The notes under the pieces are model-generated. The model saw only the letters and a list, made by a program, of their open reading frames with translations. It searched no databases and was not told the DNA's origin. 64,000 nt of DNA from Fomitopsis serialis (lineage: Eukaryota; Basidiomycota; Agaricomycetes; Polyporales; Fomitopsidaceae): NCBI RefSeq assembly GCF_022376445.1, contig NW_025955063.1, forward strand, positions 1 to 64,000, in the 5' to 3' direction. The position numbers and the translations under genes are program-made. Below, piece after piece: positions 47,005-59,603 of the stretch (the first letter of the stretch is position 1; each line of letters starts with the position of its first letter).

Positions 47005-48340
47005 TTATTCCAATGAGCGCGGCGTAACGGAGAGCCAACATGTCTTCACGGTGTCATCAGAATGACGACGCTTGGAGGGACCATGCCTCGCCACCACTTT
47101 GATTTTCAAGCCCATAAGCAGGCTTTTACGCAGTTGGCTCGCCAAAGGTCCGAAGGTATCGGGAGAAGCGGCTCCGCCGAGGAGAGTTAAGGAAAGGTCA
47201 AACGTAACCCGGAGAGCGGGTCGATTCTTCGCGAGGACAGCTAGAGAGCTATCGAGGGCCGACCAGTCGAAGAACTCCCAGCACATGGAGCCCGCAGGGC
47301 GGACGGGGAGCTCGACGCAGACGACGAGCTCGCGCATACACCCAACGTTGAGACGAGACAGGAACGTTTGAAGGGCAATGCACGGCTCGTCACCCGGAAT
47401 GAAATAGCTGAAGAGGAATCCAAGAACAAGGGTGTTCAACCTCGTGTGCTTCGTCAAATCGCCCTCTCGCAGGACTAGACAAAGTGAATAGAACGCTTTG
47501 AGCCGCGCCACAGTTACACTCACATGAGTCATTCCAAAACGTTAGGTGTAGATATTCGAGAGACTGCTCTGATGACATGATGACATCGAACATGCGAAAG
47601 TCGCCTCCAGCGCAGATACAGTCTACCTGTCGTAGACGAAGCTCGAATAGATACCGTGATAAACCACATAGGATGATCGCCGTGTTTTGAGCACCGGAAA
47701 CTACAACGAGAGATTTGATGGTCGTAAGAGCAGGCATGCTTGCTGTGTCATTTGGCTTGACCTCTAGTACTGGGTGCTCCGGCTGTAGTGGTTGGTCAAA
47801 TTCCATGTCCCCAAGTTCTAGTCTCGTAAGGCACGGGAAACATGTACAGAGCGTCCAGAAGTCTTCCCAAGATTTGAAAGACACCCAGGAAATGCTGAGG
47901 CTCGAAATCTTGGATGAAGAGAACAGAGAACCTATAGACCGCGAGGCAGCATTGATGTCCACCTGTTCGTCGCAGGAAGCCCAGGCGACGAGTTCGTTGT
48001 AGTTGCAAAAGGTCAAATGCAATGATACGATGTTCGGCAGGTGACGAAACGCCCATCGAGCAGCGTCGCGCCATTTAGGCCGGGCGTATCCATAAGAGCT
48101 GAAACTGACAGTCCGGACATAGTCTCGTATGTTGGTGCCTGCCGATACCGACGACTTCAGGATGGCAACGAAGGAGAGACAGTGATCGACCTTTGTAAGC
48201 TTGACGGCCTCGAAGAGACGACGGCGAGCCCATTTCTCCCACGCACGGCAAGTCAAGCTGCACGCCGAGAGAGAACGACGGTCGTAGCAGAGGTCCAGTA
48301 TGTTCTGGCAAAGTTCCGGTGGGAAGACTGGCACCAACAT
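47005..48340 (-). CDS. F-box protein G (subfamily 3)
   Basis: Intact, 428 aa. Exons 48340-47524 and 47474-47005; the 49 nt intron (donor GTGAGT, acceptor GTCTAG) is phase 1, before FLREGDLTKHT. The F-box lies at the very N-terminus (MLVPVFPPELCQNILDL, then SACSLTCRAWEKWARRRLFEAV). Leucine-rich strands follow, and the C-terminal cluster module is clear (LQTFLSRLN, CWEFFDWSALDSSLAVL, NRPALRVTF). H (20,962-22,340) is its frameshifted duplicate. The 5' flank is also duplicated, so promoter elements were copied too. Predicted SCF substrate receptor. Confidence 0.87.
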
Positions 48341-48693
48341 GGCGCTCTGCGGACGAAGAACCGCATACTATATGCGTGACATGCCTTGAGTTCTGGGAGA
48401 GGACAGCACATACAACGACTCACCGGTGCCAGAGTCCGACGTAAATCTCCTCTACTTAACGATCCTCCGACGACTCGACCGTTTAGAGAGCACAAACTCC
48501 CAACACTCCGCGACACAAATCTAAGGCCACGAAGTCTGGTGGTGGGACTAGTATAGGATAGACAACTTGAACTACGGTTCCGTGCACGCGTGCACTACGA
48601 TGCGGTAGTCGTTGAGAGACAAGGCGGCTTTGCGGAGTGGCGAGCAGTGCAGGTGGCAAGCAGACTGCAGTCGCAAGCGTGCGCGGCTTTAGA
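48341..48693. other. Duplicated 5' flank of F-box G
   Basis: Closely matches the flank of H (about 22,345-22,732): shared ACATACAACGACTCACC, GAGTCCGACGTAAATCTCCTC split over both copies, and GCAAGCGTGCG. It ends at the foldback transposon insertion. No gene is seen. Confidence 0.6.
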
Positions 48694-49064
48694 CACCGGA
48701 GGCATGGGCCAGGATGAGGTCATCTCAAATTTGGCCCAAACGCGTGCCTATATCGAGCCAATGGGACGTGATTTTGTATGGCCGGAAACCCGAACATAAA
48801 TTCAAGATTTGTGTTTCAATATGGGCTTGTCTTATTATCAATGGCCCAAATGAAGCTTATGCGCCGGTCTGAAATTGGTCAACTGAATTGACTTTCCGCT
48901 TTAGGGCTATCAAAGATCCTGAATTTGGGGCAAAAACTTTCGGCCGTCCCGAGAGCGCATCGTATATGTATGCCGGCGACCTCAAACTACATCCCATTGG
49001 CTCGATGTAGGAATGAGTTTGAGGCGAATTCAGGGCGACCTCAATCTGGCCCGTGTCTCCGGTG
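48694..49064. mobile_element. 371 bp foldback/MITE-like DNA transposon with long imperfect terminal inverted repeats
   Basis: It starts CACCGGAG and ends with the inverse CTCCGGTG. The inverted similarity continues inward for about 90-100 bp with mismatches: 5' arm ...ATCGAGCCAATGGGACGTG, 3' arm reverse complement ...ATCGAGCCAATGGGATGTA. It is flanked by the 3 bp direct repeat AGA (48691-48693, 49065-49067). The paralogous flank of H (about 22,710-22,745) has the uninterrupted sequence GGCTTCAGATTCAGATCGG with a single AGA, which is the empty site. No transposase frame is inside, so it is non-autonomous. CAC...GTG ends and a 3 bp target duplication recall CACTA/EnSpm elements, but that class call is tentative. 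Confidence 0.85.
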
Positions 49065-49067
49065 AGA

Positions 49068-49614
49068 TTCAGATCGGGGCGGAGGAGGTACTATGATATT
49101 ATGCCAGTGTCTCCGCTACTTATGATATTTATGATACTACTTAGCAACGTCGAGGGCGAGGCTCAGGTAGACCGAGGTTCGTGGTCGAGGTAAACCGACA
49201 GAGGGTACTACAAGGGTACTACTAGTACGGATCGCTTGACGAGACATTGATGATTTGGCCCGACAACTTTCGCCTGTGCGCGCTGTTTCGGGAAGGGTCT
49301 ACACAGCAATATGGAATTATGTTGTTATAAGCAGTATTATGTCGGAGCCCGCACCGGACACTTTCGGATCCGTGGGGTGGAAAAGAGGCGGCACAATATC
49401 CCCATCAGCCTCTCCCATTCCTCTCCTCCTCCTCGTGCCAATCAACGTTTCAACGTATGCGGGTTCCTTGACAGCGTCTATCATCATCTATCTTGGATTG
49501 GCTTCCGGACACACTTGGCGTTGCCTTCTCGGTGAGCCCTGCTAAGTACATAAGTAATGCGATCGGACGCCGTGCTGGGGTTCCCTCAGGCTCCTGTACC
49601 CGTTGTCGCCCTTC
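49068..49614. other. Intergenic, AT-richer spacer with short TATGATA repeats
   Basis: Begins with the rest of the duplicated flank (GATTCAGATCGGGGCGGA, ending about 49,084), then several TATGATATT-like units (about 49,090-49,140). It then becomes the 5' flank of the secreted-protein gene. No gene. Confidence 0.4.
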
Positions 49615-51380
49615 ATGCGCTGGCAGCACACTCTGGCCCTGCCTCTTTACGCGTCCAGCATTGTGCTGGGAGTCTGCGCCCATGAGCAGGTACCATTGGC
49701 ACCTATCCCTGACTCCGGATATGAATCCCAGCACTTACGGCCGTGGGACGAGCGGCCTAGCAAAGATGCCACGGGAAACCTCATTTTCCAGTCTTTGGCC
49801 TCACTACTGCAGTTGGCACCGAACTCCAAATATGTTAACGGTGCGCACATCGTTCTGCCCGAGTTCATGGTATTGACCACCGAGTATTCTCAAGGTCATG
49901 CGATTATCCGTGCCAGTATCCCTCCGGGTACTCTCCTCTATCACGGGCATCACACGACAGAGCCGCCGACGAGGGATTGGATTGCATTCGACCCGGAACA
50001 CTCTCATATTTTTACAGGAGGCTTGAACGCCACACTCTTCACTTATAGCGCTACGCGTGAAATCAACTTGCTCTTCTTCGACGGTGCTAGTGGGAACAAG
50101 TTCGGTGGGGCTGTAGATACACAAGACGTCCTCTTCTGGGGCGAAGTCAACTATGATCCCCATGATAAATGGTTCGGCGAGATGGCGCGCTTCCACAGAA
50201 TGTGCGAATGGGGCAAGCAGTATGGTCTTGATGGAATTGTCAGGATGCAGATCGACTTGTGAGTGTGCCTCTATGCATATCCGTGTATATACGTACTAAT
50301 GTGCTGACTCTGGGAACACAGCGAACTCATGTACTGCAACATCTCGGATGGGCTGGAGTTGGTCTCTGCCCACTCGCTGGTGGCTAACGATGGGGTCAAG
50401 TCCCCTCTTGATACCCGTGACAGTGTCACGGCGGCGTATTCTTCTGCGCACATGGCTCCTGAACCCACAAAGCTGCCGCCAATACACCGGGAACCCATGG
50501 TACCACCGGACGGCTGGAAGGGCAGTCTGCCTTCAACTTTCGCTGAGGTCAGACACACAGGTACCTGGCACAACTCGGGCGAGGTACGCATTCGAGTAGA
50601 CCCATCTACTATGGTCTCCTTCTACGATCCGGCCCTCACGTCCGTCGTCGAATCGCGCCGCTCGTCCAAGCGCCCAGAATATCGGCTGACGGGCATATCG
50701 AAAGAGGATGTCGCGCGTGTGCAGGCGGACGTCACGGAGATGCTGGCTCGGGACCCAACCGAGAATAGCGGTGTGGATTGGCAAAGCCTCGCGCGTGTTA
50801 TCCAGGATCGGTTCTTCGACCGGCTGCCGTTCGTACGCCACCTCCTTCATCAACCCTACAGCAATGCGTCCGAGCATGTACTGGCCGTACGCAGACAACT
50901 CCTCGTGTCGCTCCTTCCTTACATGCACCGCGAGCATGTCGGCACCCCGGAGTGGTATGCGCAGATGGCTGAAGAATGCGCAACGCAGTACACGGCGCGT
51001 CTCCCGCTGTCGAAGTTCACAAAGCAGGAGCACGTCCTGTACAATGCGACGAAGGAAGTACTGCACGAGATCTGCCGTGTATACACGAAGACGTGGAGGG
51101 GTGCGTTCGACATCGAAGATCAGAGTGTGGAGGTCGTATCACGCCTCTTGGTGGAATGGAGAGGGGAGTTCGACGCTCTGATCAAATGGCTAGATTGGCC
51201 AGCGTGGATGAAGTGCGATCCTGCCTGCGGCGTAGATGTGAGTATGATATTGATGGGGCAGCAACATACTTTGCTGACGATCTGCTGCAGCAATTCTGTT
51301 TTTGGCCGCAAGGTGCGGTTTGGGAGTCGGATTCCGACCGTCAACCGCAATGTCTGCCAATGAACAAAGACACGTTGTGA
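49615..51380 (+). CDS. Conserved secreted protein of unknown function
   Basis: Exons 49615-50258, 50322-51237, 51291-51380 (549 aa). A signal peptide is likely (residues 1-22, LALPLYASSIVLGVCA). Recognisable blocks are LLQLAPNSKYVNGAHIVLPE, IPPGTLLYHG, DWIAFDPEHSHIF, INLLFFDGASGNK and WGKQYGLDGIVRMQ, followed by FELMYCN across the first intron. The C-terminus ends in a Cys-rich patch (KCDPACGVDQFCFWPQ). I recall similar uncharacterised proteins in other Agaricomycetes but know no function and no catalytic motif. The start is the ATG that gives a signal peptide. Without splicing the last 51 nt intron, the C-terminal Cys patch would be lost. Confidence 0.78.
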
Positions 51381-51733
51381 CGGGCGACCCATGGCTAGAG
51401 CGATACATATCTTGTGTTTGTAGAAACATAGACTTCCGATGCCCTCAGGTTACAATGACCCCTCTGTTTGTCCGCGCGAGATTACTCACGGCCACACGCA
51501 TGTTATCGAAGTACTTGCGCAGACATGAGTCAGGAAGAGCCCGTGTGCTGGTGACATAAGAAGTTGCACAAGAGACGCCATCGCTTCGCTCAAGCAGGTC
51601 GCGACCTCATTGATCCAAATATGCTGGCACTTGTACTGTACTGTCATTGAGAAAACTACAACCACTTCTTCCACAAGAAACGACTCCGACGCACCGGGGG
51701 GAAACAATGACAAGACAGTGCATACTCCTTGTA
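51381..51733. other. Intergenic, convergent 3' flanks
   Basis: Nothing recognisable. Confidence 0.4.
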
Positions 51734-54700
51734 TCACTGGGGCTCAACAAATGCCATATCCATGTTCGCCCCGCTTTCAAGATCTTCTGCGGCCGAGCCC
51801 GATTCATCCGAGTAGAGCTGCATGCGACGCATGAAGGCAGCCACGTCCGCAACACCTTGCTCGCGCAACTGGCTTGCGTACTCGCCGTCATCCTGCACAG
51901 GATCCGTTGGATTCCAAGAAATAGCCTCTCCGCGCCAGCCGTTGTTCCTGTGGACGTAGTTGAGGAATCGTCTCCACAGCGGGTCCGTGGAGAGGACAGA
52001 GGCGTTGCCGACGACCACGAGCAGAGCCTTCGCACGGGTAACAGCCACTACAGAAGGATTCAGTGAAGTTCAATCTGCCTTGCCTGTAGAGAAATACCAA
52101 CCGTTGAACCTGCGTGGATTCGCAACGAAGCCGAGCGTGTATCGCTGGTCGTATTGTAGCAAGTCCCGCGTGCTCCGTACAGTAGTGAGAATTATGACGC
52201 GGCGTTCCTGGGCGCGGTTGTCAATATCCAAGGTGAAACATAGAATAATGTAGTACCTGTCCTTGGAACTCTTCGACGCTGGCTACCTTGACGTCTGGAG
52301 CAAAGCCAGACAGCGCCATGCGTAGTTTGCGGACTTGCGCGCGATACGGTGCTATGATTCCGATATCCTCGTCCGCTGGAAGTGCGAAATTGATCAAGAT
52401 ATTCACTTCGGGATGCAGACAACGACGCTCACATATCCTATAGGCGGTATTAGCCTTCAACTTCTGGATGTAGTCTTTGACAACGGTGGCTTCATCTATG
52501 TTGAAGTAAGACGGCGATGAAGCTTCCCGTTCGTCCTGGCCGGATATCGAATGGAATACGACGGGGAACTTGCGGTTGACTAGATGCGGCCATCCGATGA
52601 ACGAGTTGATGGTCGACGGAGAACCGCACACTTGCAGCTCGTTCGCGTAGAACGTCTCACTCGGGAAGTTCAAAATCGCGCTATGCGACCGGAAGTTCTT
52701 CACGAGCTTCACGAATCTGAGTCGCTGTCAGTTCTGGCTATCCATGTGTGCATACTCAAGCCCAAAACGTACCCGGTTCCTCTGCCGGATTGCTCGCTAT
52801 ATGCCTCTCGCTCCATGAGTCTCTCCAAATACGACACGCCCAAGCCGAGATCGCGTGCGGCACTCGACCTGATGATCGGCCAGCTGCTTCGGATCGCCAG
52901 ATAGCACATGCTCGTCGTAGGAACCGCCATCGGCCGGATAGCCGTCATGACCTCGGCCTCGGTCGCTTGACCAGCTTCGTCCACGAAAGTGGCTGAAGTG
53001 CCCCTGGGGTATGCCCACGCCATACGCGAACGATGCAGAACCGCAAGTCGACACGATCACTCGATACTTGGCAAGAGTATCGAGCGCCGGAACCGCGAAG
53101 ATTCCCCCGCTTGGTGTAGGTGAAAGGAGGAGCTGCTGGGCACTGCATTCCTCTTGCGCGACACCGCGTAGTGTCGGAAAGTTGTCGGGACCAGCGCCAT
53201 CAGTCGCTCGCCAGGATGTCGGCGCGCTGTTGCTGGGAGCGCAGCAAGAATGCAAGCGTCGTTTTGCGGAGAAGTATTTGGCGTATGGCTCGACAACCGT
53301 CACGGTCTTTCCGGTCCTGGCCTGAATGGCGCGGCAGTCAGTTGAAGCCATTTGCACAGTGTATGTTACGTACGGGCCGAAGATTATGAACGGCGCGAGA
53401 CCCACAGGTCGCTGCAAAATCAAGCGGATCGCTGAAAGTTGTGGTGTATTGTTGGCGATCGACGAATTGTGAGGGACAGTGGGACGTAGCCCCAGTGTGC
53501 GCCGACATGAGCAGGCGTGGAAACAAGATGCGATCTCCTGGGACCGGAAGTACTCCAGAGCTTCATGCTGCGTCGCAATGGATGCGGTTGAGCTTGAATC
53601 TGACGTTGAAGCGGCGCCCTGTGCTGGCCTGAAGACGCGTGGAAGTCGATGCCGACGTCGCTGAGGCGCATGTCGTGCACGAATCCTTGGAACACGACCA
53701 GTCGGATCTGCTCCGAGGTTGCACTTCGATTTGTCACCTAAGATATGAGCTCAGTGACGTGGATCGATACTGCATCGCTACCGACACGACGCTCGGACGC
53801 TTTTCAGCGAGTCCAGGTACAGAAGGCTAGCGGAGGTCAGTCATATAATGTTAAATCATATAGTCTTACTAGTAGAGAACCGTTCTTCGTAACGTCACTT
53901 CCATGTCGTAACGACGCAAATCATTTCTACGCATTGTTCAGATCCACGCATTGTTAAAAACTGATAACTTACTCCATACGCCACTCTTCACCCACAGTAA
54001 TGTTTGAATGCGTGACATGGTGTAAGTATGAAGCCTTGGCAAGAATTTCGAACGGATGGCTTGCGTGAGGTCGTCCGCCGATGTATCCCGCAAGTCGCCA
54101 CAAGTGCTGGCGGGATCGGTACATATTGAGCTTCCGAACCCAAGGACTGCATCCAACGCTGGCGGCCGACGTCCGGATAGTATCGCTGGCCATTCTTCCA
54201 TGGGACACGCTTCTTCCACATACGGCGTAGCCGCCTTCAAGAGCTCGCGGTCATCCGTCTCCTACGATAGCCCGCAGGGACCGGCGATAACGAATTTCGA
54301 ATGGGCTCTGTCTGCGGAAGCGCAACTCCAAGTGACCATCATAATGCCCGTAGTCGGTCGGGTGAAGGAAACTCGCAGCTGAACGTCTTGACCATGAGCC
54401 AGGCGACCTTCGCCAGCGAGCTGCGCATTAACCTAGTGTGCTCTTAGCCCGCTGAAACATGACACCACTCGCATATAGACGACTCACGAAGACGATACGC
54501 GGTTCGCTCGATCGAACACGTCCACTTTCTCCACCGTGACACTCGGCGCACCAGCAGCGAGCTGGAGAACTATGATCTTGTGGATACCCCTCCCCGACTC
54601 GTCCGGCTTGACAACTCCGAAGTCGATCTTGCCTTCGGAGACACCACGACACCCTCCTTGTCCTGCTCCGCATGTTCGAAGGCGCCTTTGTGAGATGCGA

Positions 54701-54962
54701 TGGCCTCTCGCTCTTGTGCTCTGGAGTACGATGTGCTGATGCCAGGAGACTTCAGTACAGTCAGGTTACAAGCGGCAATGTTGGGCGCGATGAGCGAGCT
54801 GCGAAGCTGTCGGAAGCTCGATGTTCGCAGAGAGTCCTGTGCGAGAGGCTGCTTTGCGATGCTTCGCACTGGATAAGTGTGCTCTCCAGTTCGTGACGTT
54901 GTCGAGGTTCCTTTCACATATCAACAGAATGGATATGTGACAGTTCACTTGCGTTTGCGGTG
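51734..54962 (-). pseudogene. SDE3/MOV10-like RNA helicase, N-terminal two thirds broken
   Basis: Superfamily-1 helicase of the Armitage/SDE3/MOV10 group, whose members act in RNA silencing. The order is recognisable from right to left: a zinc-finger-like start (CER..., TNWRAHLSSAKHRKA, about 54.86-54.95 kb), GKIDFGVVKPDESGRGIHK, LRAIVGD, then FIIFGP leading to the Walker A, APSNSA, VIVSTCGSASFAYG, DEAGQATEAEV (Walker B), [20 protein letters not shown] and VAVTRAKALLVVVG. The first part needs many frame changes. One is at the Walker A itself, where the sequence allows ARTGKT instead of PGTGKT unless one base is added; others are before DEAG, at GDPKQL/PIIRSS, and at the 54.6 and 54.25 kb segments. 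The RecA2 part (51,734-52,712), with its introns, is clean. Confidence 0.78.
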
Positions 54963-55466
54963 AGCTTCGATGCCGTTTCCCTCGACTATGGCTTGTAGAC
55001 CGCCTCAGAGACACAGATGACCCCACAAGTCTGCAGAGCTTGACACCATGCTGAGCGTGCACCCTTGCGTGGTGCATCCACCCCGTACAGATCCCCTGGA
55101 CAAACAACGCGAGATTATAAGCACCATGATAGAGCGAAAGAGGGGGACGCTCTGCGAGATCGCGCGGGAGCTCTTCATTTCATGCGGAAACCTCGTGTAC
55201 GCCGCAAGTGCACGGTGGTGGCTTCTTCGGGCCTTACAGAGGACGCGCGAATCCCAGAAGAAAAAGTCGTGTCCTCCACGGCCTCAAGGCCGCTGTCAAG
55301 CGCTCACCTAAAGACCGCTCCACCGAACGATGAAGGATATCATGATATTTGGATTGTCGTCGTTCGGATGGACTATCTTTGTCTTTGCGCAAGTCGCGTC
55401 GTATTGCCAGTGGCAACAAGTATATGCACTCTGGATGATCAATGGGCGAGAGCGACTGGCATTAGC
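54963..55466. other. Intergenic, upstream of the helicase
   Basis: No supported gene. Confidence 0.35.
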
Positions 55467-55853
55467 CTAAGTGCGCAGAGGACATTCATATAAGGTTTTG
55501 GGAAGGCTGGATCCGGTGGCGTGGGTAGGTCGATATAGTTCGCTTTGAAGGACACAACGTCCAGCAACGTCCTGCCGAAAAGCAGAGCATGAGTCAATGA
55601 CCGCCTGAGGATCATACGATACCTTCGTCGCATCGTCCGCGAGTCCCGTGAAACTCATTCGCTTGAAGCAGCACAGCGCAATATAATACTCTAGCCTGTC
55701 GACAACGCCGCCCGCCATGACCAAGTTATGACTGTTGGTCATCATTTCGCAGGAAAATGACGGAAAGCGCGGCGAAGATGCACAATCAATGACCACCCAG
55801 CTGCGTTCTGTCTCATGCACACCCAGTACGCGGATATCGATGAAGGTGTCCAT
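55467..55853 (-). CDS. Hypothetical small ORF (128 aa), doubtful
   Basis: An ATG-started frame of 128 codons lies 40 nt downstream of the RPT6 stop on the same strand. It begins MDTFIDIRVLGVHETERSW and has no recognised domain, signal peptide or membrane segment. It overlaps the region where the RPT6 3' UTR and terminator should be, so it may not be a real gene. Confidence 0.22.
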   Translation of the reverse strand: MDTFIDIRVLGVHETERSWVVIDCASSPRFPSFSCEMMTNSHNLVMAGGVVDRLEYYIALCCFKRMSFTGLADDATKVSYDPQAVIDSCSAFRQDVAGRCVLQSELYRPTHATGSSLPKTLYECPLRT

Positions 55854-55893
55854 GGGATAGAAAGCATCAACATAACAAGGCGTCTACTGAATA

Positions 55894-57419
<1,526 letters not shown>

Positions 57420-58817
57420 GGTCGTAGAGGGTCAGAACAGCGAGGAGAGGAGAAGATGTAGGCTGGCGGGAGAATGAGATGCGTGGGCAGGACGCGTCAC
57501 TTACGCGTCGCGATGCACGTGACCACTAAGCCCTGTAATACATCAGATCCGGATCTTACATCTAGGATTGATTTATCGACACGGAGCATCGAATACCTGA
57601 ACCAGTGCTTTCGAGTGCAATTCCGTGAAGCGATCGCGGCTAGCCAGTCGTATCAGCTCTGCTGACTCAAACGCTACCATCAATTTTTATGTCCTACTAG
57701 CTTCGTTCATCAAATAAGCAGCCCCAGACCGCTGAGAATCAACTGGCACCTGGAAAAGGCCTTGAGTTACTTACTCATCACGCTCACAAAATTGAACGTC
57801 GAAGGAGGACGACAATATCCTCAGGCAGTAATATAAGGACAGGATCTTATGTAATTGTGAGCTCGAGCGACCGAACCCTGCCCAGCCGATGTCTTTCAAC
57901 GATTCGACAAGCTCTCGTGAACATGCTTGCGTGCAATTGTTATTCAGGGTTCACAGGAAATTTACCATTGGTTGTGGGCGCAGGGATTCTCCCGCACCAC
58001 CTCGCCTATCTTCAAGTAGAGAGTGCGTGTCATGTGGGTGGGTTCCGGTGAGGCAGAACGGCAGGTCCAATCACATATGTCGTTGTCTTATCTGATCTTC
58101 GTGGTGTCGAAGCCATGCAGACATCCCGAGGCGCGACGCGCACCATAGACGTATATTGGGAGATACGCTGCGAACTGTCGTACCATGCGGAGTCCATCCC
58201 ATTCGGCACTCGTGGATTTACTGTCTCTGCCAGTCAGCAGACACACAATCTCACCTCACGACAAGCCAAATCTCCGGACTAAGCGTCTGCAGATCATTCC
58301 AAATAGCAATTGACGCCAGCTTCGCGGGCATTCCGTGGCTGGCACTTTCCTGGCATTGTCCTGCTTCATTTGGGAACGGCTCTGTGGTAAAGACGGACAT
58401 CGCGTGATCGCTGCTAGGGCTGCAGACCACTCTGGAACGGACTGGACTTGTTCTCTTTGCGCTTCATATCCCTTAGCGGGACAGTCCGCACGAGTTTCTG
58501 GCACAGGCCGAGAAGCAGAGTCTCGCAAATTGGGGTGCAATCAGTACAGTTGTAGAACTATATCGTCTCTGACCGCCATGCATGATCCATAAGATTTACC
58601 GCATCCTATGCGTAAATAATACATGAGGTCAGGGCTAAAGATAGCTAAGACGAAGTACGCACCTTGTAGGGTAGGCATGGGTGCCCTACATGAACGCTAT
58701 TGAGTTCGAGAACGAGGGTCCGTTCCCCTCGCGAAGGGTTCATGAATCATCGTGACCTAAACTGATGATAAGTCAAGAAGACGCCAACTCTAAAAGCTAG
58801 GAAGCCGGTGCGATGAC
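57420..58817. other. 1.4 kb intergenic
   Basis: 5' flank of RPT6 and 3' flank of the next minus-strand gene. I checked both strands and found only short frames without domains. Confidence 0.4.
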
Positions 58818-59603
58818 TCACTCCCGATATTTTCGCTTGAGCTCCATCCACCCTGCGGCTGCCTCCCTGTGTTGGCAGACAAAGTCGTTCATTTCTTGCT
58901 CCGGTATTCGGTTGATATCTACTCTGTTCCAGTAGCGCGATATAGTGAAGATGATATCGCGCGCGTCGTTCTCGGCGCCTCGACTGGGTGTAGGCTGTTG
59001 GAGGGACATCGGAGGACGGCCCAGAGAAGCGAATACGACTCACAGCGCCCAAGCTTTTAGTTTTGCCCTAATGAATTCGGACATTGTAAGGAAAGGGATA
59101 CGGCGAATGATCTGCACTGTAGACGAGTCGAGACGCCGTGGACCCTGCTCTCCAGCGGGCAGAATTTCAATCTGCAGTTTGGCTAGTCAGCGACCATACA
59201 CAGTAAATAAATCGCGATGCACAGACATCGATGGAAGGAATGTACCCGTGGTACGTGGCATGCAACCTGTCATACGCTCCGTGAATCGGCCCGCAGGAAC
59301 GTAACTTGCGGATTTACCTGCTGCTCCAAGGGGAGATCACTGTCGTAAAGTCTTCGCTCCCGGCGCAAGCATGCCGAACTCGACGGAAAGGGTGGGAGGC
59401 ACCACCTTCAACTATACAGAAGATTTCCTGTGATACGTTAGCACGTTAGTCTGTGGATGACAGTGACGACGTACATCGGCATGTGGTGCGTTGGCCAGCA
59501 TCGCGGTGTATACACTGCCGTAAAATGCATGAGGCACCTCAGCGGCTCGTAGCAGTCGGGAGAGTGCGCTCGCAGCGTCGAGCAGTCTGCTCGTCTCGTG
59601 CAT
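58818..59603 (-). CDS. Small nucleotidyltransferase-like conserved protein
   Basis: Five exons fit: 59603-59475, 59427-59318, 59266-59227, 59171-59044, 58983-58818 (190 aa). The layout resembles small nucleotidyltransferase-fold proteins common in Agaricomycetes: HAFYGSVYTAMLA (glycine-serine loop), EIFCIVEGGASHPFRRV, a short beta strand IEILPAGEQGPRRLD, then an F.T..EFIRAKLKAW helix and a C-terminal SRYWNRVDINRIPEQ block. I recall the family only as uncharacterised, and the catalytic Asp pair is not obvious, so enzymatic activity is uncertain. Introns are 47-61 nt; the third uses a weak donor GTCTGT, the poorest of the set. Start at 59603; an ATG at 59654 in the same frame would add a hydrophobic leader. 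Confidence 0.7.

Noticed and set aside
55467..55853. 128-codon ORF considered as a firm gene
   Set aside because: Kept only as doubtful because it lies right after RPT6 in the presumed 3' UTR and has no domain.
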